Positions 1 to 5,850 of a stretch of 9,101 nt of DNA are shown here, in pieces; position 1 is the first letter of the stretch; each line of letters opens with the position of its first letter. The notes beneath the pieces were generated by a model. It made no database searches. It had not been told where the DNA came from and was given only the letters and a program-made list of their open reading frames with translations. The stretch is from contig CAAEUW010000024.1 in NCBI GenBank assembly GCA_900759325.1, positions 1-9,101 on the forward strand, in the 5' to 3' direction. Position numbers and translations under genes: made by a program. The DNA comes from an uncultured Peptostreptococcus sp. (lineage in GTDB: Bacteria > Bacillota > Clostridia > Peptostreptococcales > Peptostreptococcaceae).

Positions 1-102
1 CTGTAGAATTTGTTTAGCGACTTATATTTTAACACAGGATTCGCAATGAATCATTTTTTTATTCAGTTGTACAAATTGATTATACAATCAACCAATTAAA
101 AA

Positions 103-166
103 CTCATACTAACTTCGTGTAAAATGTTAATAACGATAAAAATACACACACGGAGGTTAGTATGAG
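103..166 (+). promoter_or_regulatory. Hairpin masking the transposase ribosome binding site and start codon
   Basis: Bases 103-120 are complementary to 148-166. There are 11 perfect pairs (103-113 with 156-166), then a G-U and six further pairs around one bulged G. The right arm contains the Shine-Dalgarno GGAGG (152-156) and the ATG at 162. A transcript entering from upstream would fold and hide the start. This matches the known strategy of several insertion sequences (for example IS10) that block translation from read-through transcripts. The role here is inferred from the fold. Confidence 0.65.
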
Positions 167-785
167 CTATAAACATATTACACTAAATGATAGAAATAAG
201 ATAGAGGTATTAAAACAAGAGGGCTATTCTTCTAGAAGAATAGCGAAAATTTTAGGCTTTCATCACTCTACTATTTCTAGAGAATTGAAAAGATGCAACA
301 ACATTTATTCTGCTGTTGAGGCAAATAAAGATAAAGATATCAAATTATTACAAAAAGGCAGAAAGAGCAAAGACTACTTGGCTACTTTTATTGAAATGAA
401 ATCAAGGTTCTATGTTGCATTACCAATGAAAGATAGGAGTAATGAGTCCGTGCTTGAAGCCATGAAAAAATTAATAAAACCTCTACCAAAATCAGCTTTA
501 AAAAGCTTTACATACGATAGAGGAAAAGAATTCGATTGTTACAAAGAAATTAAGGATATTGGAATAGACTTCTATTTTGCAGATCCATATTCAGCATGCC
601 AAAGAGGAAGTAATGAAAATTCAAATGGATTATTGAGGGAATATTATCCGAAGAATACAGATTTAGCTAAAAATGGACTGGAAGAGTTAATTAAAAATAT
701 AATGGAGCTTAATAACAGACCTAGGAAATGTCTAAATATTTTAACTTTATTTGATGTCTTTATGCACGAACTTAGTTTACTCTAA
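162..785 (+). pseudogene. IS30-family transposase with internal deletion
   Basis: The reading frame encodes 207 residues, against about 310-350 for a complete IS30-family DDE transposase. Residues 1-45 form the typical N-terminal helix-turn-helix (start MSYKHITLND, then SSRRIAKILGFHHSTISREL). From about residue 73 the sequence resumes inside the catalytic core (IEMKSRFYVALPMK). It keeps the second Asp (D119 in TYDRGKEF), the Glu (E152 in QRGSNENSNG, about 33 residues later as in DD(33)E enzymes) and the C-terminal LNNRPRKCL motif. Roughly 100 residues around position 72 are missing, including the GDWE-like block with the first catalytic Asp. The deletion is in frame, so a shortened protein could be made and might still bind DNA, but it should not transpose. 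The start at 162 is supported by GGAGG at 152-156. Assignment to IS30 is firm; the size of the deletion is estimated from memory of the family. Confidence 0.85.
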
Positions 786-843
786 GTGTCGTAATATTAT
801 TTGCAATTCATCAAAATAATAAAAATATATTCAAAGAATAACG

Positions 844-878
844 TTTTTATTGGAATTTTTAAATAATTCTAATAAAAA
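844..878. repeat. A+T-rich dyad directly upstream of the ileS promoter
   Basis: Bases 844-857 pair with 865-878 over 14 positions, with one G-U, around a 7-base loop. The dyad ends four bases before the -35 hexamer at 883. It is not followed by a T tract on either strand, so it is unlikely to be a terminator. It could be a protein-binding site or a structural end of the neighbouring insertion sequence; neither can be decided from the sequence. Confidence 0.55.
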
Positions 879-882
879 GATA

Positions 883-911
883 TTGACTAATAGGTTTTTA
901 TGCAATATAAT
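883..911 (+). promoter_or_regulatory. ileS promoter
   Basis: TTGACT at 883-888 and TATAAT at 906-911 are separated by exactly 17 bases, a near-perfect sigma-A-type promoter. Transcription would begin near 918, just ahead of the T-box leader. It lies downstream of the insertion-sequence remnant, so ileS expression does not depend on the element. Confidence 0.88.
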
Positions 912-917
912 CAATAA

Positions 918-1168
918 CATAGAATTTAAAGATAGCTTTGACGAAGAGAGTAGTTCATGATTTCTTTTAAGCGAGTCGGGTATGGTGTGAGCCGATATAT
1001 GAATGACTGAATGAAGATCACTTCCGAGCTGGATACTGAAAAGCCATAGCTGATTAAGTTGACCGGGTGGTTCCGATATTGACCGAGAGTGTCTGGGTTT
1101 TCCCAGGAACTAGGGTGGTAACGCGATTTGACTCGTCCCTTGATTAATCAAGGTGACGAGTTTTTTTT
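918..1168 (+). ncRNA. T-box riboswitch (tRNA-Ile) in the ileS leader
   Basis: The leader senses uncharged tRNA-Ile and lets transcription continue into ileS when isoleucyl-tRNA is scarce. Visible parts are as follows. Stem I starts near 931, with the GA-rich kink-turn strand (GACGAAGAGAGTAG, 940-953). Its distal loops include the AG-bulge strand (GCGAGTCGGG, 971-980) and GGTGTGAGCC (984-993). A specifier segment carries ATC at 1017-1019, an Ile codon. Stem III is a CTGGG/CCCAG hairpin (1093-1106). The T-box is AGGGTGGTAACGCG at 1112-1125, one base off the usual consensus. The TGGT in the T-box would pair with the ACCA end of a tRNA whose discriminator base is A, as in tRNA-Ile. Bases 1133-1140 (TCGTCCCT) can pair either with the T-box (antiterminator) or in the terminator stem. 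The match between specifier codon and downstream gene makes this assignment strong; the exact 5' end is estimated. Confidence 0.95.
1131..1168 (+). terminator. T-box-controlled intrinsic terminator before ileS
   Basis: ACTCGTC (1131-1137) pairs with GACGAGT (1155-1161), and CCTTGATT (1138-1145) with AATCAAGG (1146-1153). This gives a long stem with a single bulged T at 1154, followed by eight Ts (1161-1168). The left arm overlaps the strand needed for the antiterminator, which is the expected mutually exclusive design. Confidence 0.93.
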
Positions 1169-1212
1169 ATTCGTTAAACTATCTAGCAGATAAGGAAAGG
1201 AGAAATATAAAT

Positions 1213-4200
1213 ATGGAAAATAAGACTGTATTTAAGAAACTGCATGAAGGCTCAGTTGCCCAAGCAGAAGAGCTAACGTTAAAGCGTTGGCAGGAAGATA
1301 ATATATTAGAAAAGGTGTTGGAAAAGGGTAAAAATGACCCGACTTATGTATTCTTTGAAGGACCACCAACAGCTAATGGTAATCCAGGTATTCACCACGT
1401 AATCTCAAGAACACTTAAGGATTGGGTTTGCCGTTATAAGACAATGAGTGGTTACAAGGTGCCTAGAAAGGCTGGTTGGGATACTCATGGTCTACCAGTT
1501 GAGCTACAGGTAGAAAAGGAATTAGGTCTTTCAGATAAGAAGGCTATAGAAGACTATGGTATAGAAGAATTCTGTAGTAAGTGTAGGGACTCTGTATTTA
1601 CTTATGAAAAAGAATGGAGAAAGATGTCTGAGAGAATGGCATACGCTATAGACTTAGACGATCCTTATATTACTCTTGACAATGACTATATAGAATCTCT
1701 ATGGTGGATCCTAGACAAGTTCAACAAGGAAGGCCTACTTTATGAAGGACACAAGATCTTACCATATTGTCCAAGATGTGGAACAGGTCTTGCATCTCAT
1801 GAGGTTGCCCAGGGTTATAAGGAAATCAAGTCAAATACACTAGTTGCTAAGTTTAAAAAGAAGGGTACAGAAAATGAATACTTCCTTGCATGGACAACTA
1901 CTCCTTGGACACTACCATCAAATGTTGCCCTAACTGTTAATCCAGAAGTTGACTATGTGAAGGTTGAGGTTGAGGACGAGGTATATTACCTAGCTGAGCC
2001 CCTATTAGAAAAGCACCTAGGCGATAAGGAATACAAGCTTTTAGAAACTCTAAAGGGTAAAGACCTAGAATATCAAGAATATGAACAGTTAATGCCGTTT
2101 GTTGAAGTTGAAGGCAAGGCCTTCTTCGTAACTTGTGCAGACTATGTAACTACTACTGACGGTACAGGTATAGTACATACAGCACCAGCTTTTGGTGAAG
2201 ATGACTACAACTTAGGTAGGGCATATGAATTAGCATTCGTTCAGCCAGTTGATAGTGAAGGTAAGTTTACAACGACTCCATGGAAGGGCAAATTCGTAAT
2301 GGAAGAAGGTCTAGATGTTGAAATAATCAAGTGGTTAGCTGCTGAAAATAAGCTATTCTCCAAGTTAAAGGTAGAACATAACTATCCTCATTGCTGGAGA
2401 TGCTCTACACCACTTGTATATTATGCTAATCCTGGATGGTACTTAGAAATGACTAAGCTAAAGGATAAGCTAATAGAAAACAATAACGGTGTAAACTGGT
2501 TCCCAGAATTCGTTGGTGAAGGTAGATTTGGTAACTGGCTTGAAGAGCTAAAGGATTGGGCTATTTCTAGAACTAGGTATTGGGGGACACCACTACCAGT
2601 TTGGAAGTGTGAATGTGGCTGCAAGACTACAATAGGCTCAAGAGAAGAATTAGCTAAGTTGGCTGTAGAAGATGTAGATCCGAAGACTATTGAGCTACAC
2701 AGACCATATATAGATGAAGTTCACCTTAAGTGCCCAGATTGTGGTGGAACAATGACAAGGGTAACAGAGGTAATCGACTGTTGGTTCGACTCAGGAGCCA
2801 TGCCTTTTGCCCAGTGGCATTACCCATTTGAAAATAAGGAAAACTTCGACGAACTATTCCCAGCTGACTATATCTGTGAAGGTATAGACCAGACTAGAGG
2901 TTGGTTCTATTCACTACTAGCTGTATCTACATTTGTGACTGGTAAGTCCCCATACAAGAATGTTCTAGTTACAGACCTAGTATTGGACAAGAACGGTAAG
3001 AAGATGTCAAAGTCTAAGGGTAACACAATCAATCCATTTGAAATGTTTGACAAGTATGGAGCAGATGCCTTGAGATGGTACCTATTATATGTATCACCAC
3101 CATGGACTCCATTGAGATTTGACGAAGATGGTCTAAAGGAAATCATGTCAAAGTTTATAGGAACACTGAAGAATACTTATAACTTCTTTACCCTATATGC
3201 AAATACTGATGGATTAAATCCAAATGACTTCTTTGTAGAATATAAGGATAGACCAGAACTAGATAGATGGATCCTATCTAAGTTCAACAACCTAAAGAAG
3301 GAAATAGAAGAGAACCTAGAGATATTTGAAGTTAATAAGTCAATCAGAAGAATGACAGAATTCCTAAATGATGACCTATCTAACTGGTATATCAGAAGGT
3401 CTAGAAGAAGATTCTGGGGAACAGACTTAACTGAAGACAAAAAGTCAGTCTACAATACAACATATGAAGTATTAAGAGACTTCTGTAAGATGATAGCACC
3501 ATTCTCACCATACCTATCAGAAGAAATGTATAGGAACCTAACTGGTGAGTACTCAGTTCACTGTGCTGATTACCCAAGATGTGATGCTAGTCTTGTAGAT
3601 CCAGCTCTTGAAGAAAAGATGGACTTGGCTAGAGACCTTGTAACTCTTGGTAGAGCCGCTAGAGAAAATGCTAAGATAAAGGTAAGGCAGCCAATCGCTG
3701 AGGTCCTTGTAGATGGTAAGTATGAAGCTACTCTAGGAGATCTTGTTGAAATCATAAGAGAAGAGCTAAATGTTAAGCAGGTTAAGTTTGCCAAGGAATT
3801 AGGTGAATTTATGAACTTTAACCTAAAGCCAAACTTCAAGGTACTAGGACCAGTTCTTGGTAAGAATATAAATGCATTTGGTAAGGTATTAGATGGCCTA
3901 AATGCTCATGAGGTAGTTGCCAAGGTAGAGTCTGGTCAAAAGGTAAGAGTCGATGTTGAAGGGCAGGATTTTGAATTTGGTAAGGATGATATCCTAATAA
4001 ATATTGATTCTAAGCCAGGCTTCAACGTTTCTATGGAAAACAACCTATTCGTGATCCTAGAAACTAACCTAAGTCCAGAGCTTATCAGTGAAGGCTTTGC
4101 TAGGGAGTTTGTATCAAAGGTACAGCAACTTAGAAAGTCAAATGGATTCGAAGTATTGGATAATATCAAGGTATACTTTGATGGAGACAGTGATATAGCG

Positions 4201-4335
4201 AATGCTGTTGCTGACTTTGAGGACTACATCAAGACAGAAACATTAGCCCTTGAAGTAGTAAGGGTTGAAGATCCAAGCCTAGAAAAGCAGAACTTAAATG
4301 ACCACGAAACTGGTATAAAGGTTGAAAGAGTTTAA
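1213..4335 (+). CDS. ileS: Isoleucyl-tRNA synthetase, long IleS2-type, with GXHH signature
   Basis: The cytoplasmic class I synthetase charges tRNA-Ile with isoleucine and removes mischarged valine. It has 1040 residues, the length of the eukaryote-like IleS2 type rather than the roughly 920 of IleS1. The class I signature sits in PPTANGNPGIHH and reads G59-I-H-H62 instead of HIGH. Next come GWDTHGLPVE (W89), the CP1 editing domain with WTTTPWTLPSN (W227 on) and GTGIVHTAPAFGEDD (G317 on), WFDSGAMPFAQWH (W524 on) and KMSKS (597-601). The anticodon-binding and C-terminal domains follow. Cysteine pairs that may bind zinc are C186/C189, C394/C397, C466-C470 and C507/C510. The start is the ATG at 1213, preceded by AAAGGAG at 1196-1202. 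A longer frame opening at GTG 1153 begins inside the terminator stem and is rejected. Expression is set by the T-box upstream. Lysine is mostly AAG and leucine often CTA, unlike the neighbouring transposase and surface protein, which fits a well-expressed native gene. Confidence 0.98.
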   Translation: MENKTVFKKLHEGSVAQAEELTLKRWQEDNILEKVLEKGKNDPTYVFFEGPPTANGNPGIHHVISRTLKDWVCRYKTMSGYKVPRKAGWDTHGLPVELQVEKELGLSDKKAIEDYGIEEFCSKCRDSVFTYEKEWRKMSERMAYAIDLDDPYITLDNDYIESLWWILDKFNKEGLLYEGHKILPYCPRCGTGLASHEVAQGYKEIKSNTLVAKFKKKGTENEYFLAWTTTPWTLPSNVALTVNPEVDYVKVEVEDEVYYLAEPLLEKHLGDKEYKLLETLKGKDLEYQEYEQLMPFVEVEGKAFFVTCADYVTTTDGTGIVHTAPAFGEDDYNLGRAYELAFVQPVDSEGKFTTTPWKGKFVMEEGLDVEIIKWLAAENKLFSKLKVEHNYPHCWRCSTPLVYYANPGWYLEMTKLKDKLIENNNGVNWFPEFVGEGRFGNWLEELKDWAISRTRYWGTPLPVWKCECGCKTTIGSREELAKLAVEDVDPKTIELHRPYIDEVHLKCPDCGGTMTRVTEVIDCWFDSGAMPFAQWHYPFENKENFDELFPADYICEGIDQTRGWFYSLLAVSTFVTGKSPYKNVLVTDLVLDKNGKKMSKSKGNTINPFEMFDKYGADALRWYLLYVSPPWTPLRFDEDGLKEIMSKFIGTLKNTYNFFTLYANTDGLNPNDFFVEYKDRPELDRWILSKFNNLKKEIEENLEIFEVNKSIRRMTEFLNDDLSNWYIRRSRRRFWGTDLTEDKKSVYNTTYEVLRDFCKMIAPFSPYLSEEMYRNLTGEYSVHCADYPRCDASLVDPALEEKMDLARDLVTLGRAARENAKIKVRQPIAEVLVDGKYEATLGDLVEIIREELNVKQVKFAKELGEFMNFNLKPNFKVLGPVLGKNINAFGKVLDGLNAHEVVAKVESGQKVRVDVEGQDFEFGKDDILINIDSKPGFNVSMENNLFVILETNLSPELISEGFAREFVSKVQQLRKSNGFEVLDNIKVYFDGDSDIANAVADFEDYIKTETLALEVVRVEDPSLEKQNLNDHETGIKVERV

Positions 4336-4352
4336 TAAATACTAAATATATT

Positions 4353-4382
4353 CTACTAGGCCCTCTTTGAAGGGTCTAGTAG
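4353..4382 (+). other. Hairpin in the ileS-licD gap, without a T tract
   Basis: CTACTAG (4353-4359) pairs with CTAGTAG (4376-4382), then a G-U pair and CCC/GGG close an 8-base loop. The bases after it (TCATTTAAAGG) hold no run of Ts, so efficient intrinsic termination is unlikely. The stem may instead protect the ileS end of a shared transcript or reduce read-through into licD. Confidence 0.6.
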
Positions 4383-4407
4383 TCATTTAAAGGAAGAGAA
4401 TATAGCT

Positions 4408-5223
4408 ATGTTTAAGGATAAAGTTGAAACTATAATAGCTAGTGATGAGAGCGAACTAAGAAAGCTACAGCTAGTAATATTAGAAATAATGAAGGTCATA
4501 GACCAGATTTGCCAGGACAATAATATAGACTACTGGATAGATGCAGGAACCCTACTTGGTGCAAAGAGGCATGGTGGCTTTATACCATGGGATGATGACT
4601 GTGATATTTGTATGATGAGGAAGGACTACAATAGGTTTATAGGTCTCATCAAGGACCAGCTACCAGAGGGGCTTATCTATGAAAATAAGGATTGTAAGGA
4701 CTGGTCACAGAAGGATGTTGATATACAACCATCCTTTCTAAAAATATTTTATCTAGGTCATTTTTCTGGCTTTGAGAGGGCTTCTGGCCTACCTTGTCTT
4801 GGAACCTTTGTGGATATATTTCCTATGGACCCTATGAACGATAAACTTATAGATTCGAAGATTGGTAAATTTATGCACAAGATATCTTTTTTCCGAAAGT
4901 CTAAGCCAAGGAAGCTAAGAGACTATATTAAGATACTCCTACAAAATTCGGGTCTAGAGGAAAGGTGGATTAACAAGTGTGCCAAACTTGAGGACAATGG
5001 TGATGCTCCATATATTGTTTACGGAGTAGATACACCATTTATGACTAGGGAGTTTTTAAAAAAGAAGGACCAGATCTTCCCCCTTTCAAGTATTGAATTT
5101 GAGGGGTGTCAGCTAAAGGCACCTAGGGACGTTCATGCCTACTTAGAAGATCTTTATGGAGACTATATGGAGATACCACCAGAAGAGGAGAGGGTTCCCC
5201 ATATTTTAGACCTAAAGATATAG
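4408..5223 (+). CDS. LicD-family protein (putative phosphocholine or phosphosugar transferase)
   Basis: The 271-residue protein is a complete LicD-family member with a nucleotidyltransferase-like fold. The diagnostic core lies at residues 40-70: DYWIDAGTLLGAKRHGGFIP followed by W61-D-D-D-C-D66, the expected metal-binding acidic cluster. The characteristic tail is present near the C-terminus (DLYGDYMEIPPEEERVPH). LicD proteins transfer phosphocholine from CDP-choline to teichoic acid or other surface glycans. Relatives handle other phospho-substituents, so the exact substrate here is unknown. No signal peptide or membrane segment is seen, so it should act on the cytoplasmic face. The ATG at 4408 has AAAGGAAG about 11 bases upstream. 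The gene starts 72 bases after ileS with no visible promoter of its own, so it is probably transcribed with ileS and indirectly subject to the T-box. No choline uptake or activation genes (licA, licB, licC) are in the window. Confidence 0.9.
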   Translation: MFKDKVETIIASDESELRKLQLVILEIMKVIDQICQDNNIDYWIDAGTLLGAKRHGGFIPWDDDCDICMMRKDYNRFIGLIKDQLPEGLIYENKDCKDWSQKDVDIQPSFLKIFYLGHFSGFERASGLPCLGTFVDIFPMDPMNDKLIDSKIGKFMHKISFFRKSKPRKLRDYIKILLQNSGLEERWINKCAKLEDNGDAPYIVYGVDTPFMTREFLKKKDQIFPLSSIEFEGCQLKAPRDVHAYLEDLYGDYMEIPPEEERVPHILDLKI

Positions 5224-5241
5224 CTAGAAGGCAAAGGGAAG

Positions 5242-5319
5242 AATCAAATTTGCCAACCTAAGTATAGTTAAAAAGCTTCAATTAAATCTATATAAAATTA
5301 ACTTGGCAATAATTTGATT
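5242..5319 (+). repeat. Long-range inverted repeat downstream of licD
   Basis: AATCAAATTTGCCAA (5242-5256) is fully complementary to 5303-5319, apart from two extra bases (TA, 5310-5311) in the right arm, leaving a 46-base loop. It lies between the licD stop and the terminator at 5341. It could fold in the 3' untranslated region of the licD message or mark the ends of a small lost element. No coding sequence lies in the loop. Confidence 0.6.
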
Positions 5320-5340
5320 TAATATAATAAATTTAATTAT

Positions 5341-5389
5341 AAAGGTAACATTCATAAGAAAGAGATACTTATGCTTGTTACCTTTTTTT
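5341..5389 (+). terminator. Intrinsic terminator of the ileS-licD unit
   Basis: AAAGGTAACA (5341-5350) pairs with TGTTACC plus TTT (5376-5385). After a 2-base mismatch, CATAAG (5353-5358) pairs with CTTATG (5368-5373) around a 9-base loop. The stem runs into seven Ts (5383-5389). This is the first strong terminator after ileS, 118 bases past the licD stop. Confidence 0.92.
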
Positions 5390-5666
5390 GTATTTATAGC
5401 TATACCAGCTTATGAAGAGATTTATCCATAACTTTTAATCATAAATGACTAGATATCTTGTGAAGAAAAACTATAACTAATCCAGCTATCATAGTCTTTT
5501 GGTTTATAAAAATATCATGGAAGAGCAATTAATTACAAAATCAATATTTATTAACCTAAAATATATATCAACATCCATAATTTTTATGTGATTAGTCCAT
5601 TTATATTTTGATTTTTTTACTTATATTTTCACATTTAAGAATTGCATTAAAAATGTACAATAATGG
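5390..5666. other. Gene-free A+T-rich intergenic stretch
   Basis: No reading frame with a credible start and ribosome binding site was found on either strand. On the minus strand only fragments of up to about 25 residues are open, between frequent stops. No RNA gene or promoter is recognisable. The stretch may be decayed DNA, but no parent gene can be named. Confidence 0.5.
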
Positions 5667-5693
5667 TGTCAAAAATTAGGGTATTTTATGACA
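5667..5693. repeat. Imperfect dyad upstream of the surface-protein promoter
   Basis: TGTCAAAAAT (5667-5676) is complementary to ATTTTATGACA (5683-5693) with one unpaired A, around a 6-base centre. Its last base is the first base of the next dyad, so the two abut. A regulator-binding site is possible; nothing identifies the regulator. Confidence 0.45.
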
Positions 5694-5736
5694 ATTTATC
5701 CATTAATTTATTAGAAGAAAAATTAATGGATAAATT
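5693..5736. repeat. Perfect 17-bp dyad next to the surface-protein promoter
   Basis: Bases 5693-5709 (AATTTATCCATTAATTT) and 5720-5736 are perfect inverted copies around a 10-base loop. The right arm ends 11 bases before the -35 hexamer. No T tract follows on either strand, so a terminator is unlikely. The placement suits an operator or an activator-binding site, which is inference. Confidence 0.65.
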
Positions 5737-5747
5737 AGCGAATTTGT

Positions 5748-5776
5748 TTGACTAAAAAAAATATAAATGGTATAAT
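5748..5776 (+). promoter_or_regulatory. Promoter of the surface-protein gene (extended -10)
   Basis: TTGACT (5748-5753) and TATAAT (5771-5776) are 17 bases apart, and TGG directly before the -10 gives an extended -10 element. Transcription would start near 5783, leaving an untranslated leader of about 68 bases. The hexamers and spacing equal those of the ileS promoter. Confidence 0.88.
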
Positions 5777-5838
5777 ATTGCTTAATTGTTTGAGAATTTT
5801 ATTATTATGAATAAGTATTAAAAATTTATAGGGGGAAA

Positions 5839-5844
5839 AGGAGG
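5839..5844 (+). promoter_or_regulatory. Strong ribosome binding site of the surface-protein gene
   Basis: AGGAGG lies six bases before the ATG at 5851, a full match to the anti-Shine-Dalgarno sequence. With the consensus promoter it points to high expression and fixes the start codon. Confidence 0.9.
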
Positions 5845-5850
5845 GATTAT

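Larger units (their letters stand above)
103..815 (+). mobile_element. IS30-family insertion sequence remnant (ends not defined)
   Basis: The stretch holds a decayed IS30-type transposase gene with its own leader. IS30-family elements carry one transposase gene between inverted repeats of roughly 20-40 bases, and I could not pair the two flanks convincingly here. The right flank just after the gene (786-815) has the TTGCAATTCA-like composition often seen at the 3' end of such elements. The left flank (1-100) shows only scattered similarity to its reverse complement. The boundaries given are therefore approximate. The element sits about 100 bases upstream of the ileS promoter, and that promoter appears intact. 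Confidence 0.6.

Noticed and set aside
1..100. Left terminal inverted repeat of the IS30 remnant
   Set aside because: Only short blocks such as TG and GAATT match the reverse complement of 786-815, with inconsistent spacing; GATTC/GAATC at 38-52 is a local palindrome. No end can be fixed.
1153..1212. 20-codon N-terminal extension of IleS from a GTG at 1153
   Set aside because: It starts inside the T-box terminator stem and lacks a ribosome binding site; the ATG at 1213 has a good one and gives the normal N-terminus.
2421..4169. Several open frames of 67-89 codons on the minus strand within ileS
   Set aside because: They lie wholly opposite a highly conserved gene, have no ribosome binding sites, and encode low-complexity Ser/Leu-rich sequence typical of antisense shadows.
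4353..4382. Hairpin after ileS as an intrinsic terminator
   Set aside because: The stem is good but no run of Ts follows, so it is listed only as a hairpin.
5303..5328. Possible promoter TTGGCA / TATAAT after licD
   Set aside because: The spacing is only 14 bases, and any transcript would hit the terminator at 5341-5389 almost at once.
5439..5492. Minus-strand 17-residue hydrophobic peptide (MIAGLVIVFLHK...) resembling a small type I toxin
   Set aside because: No ribosome binding site, no antisense RNA promoter seen, and very short; hydrophobic peptides of this size are common by chance in A+T-rich DNA.
5808..5822. Four-codon upstream reading frame (MNKY) in the leader of the surface-protein gene
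   Set aside because: No ribosome binding site; a start codon at this distance is expected by chance.
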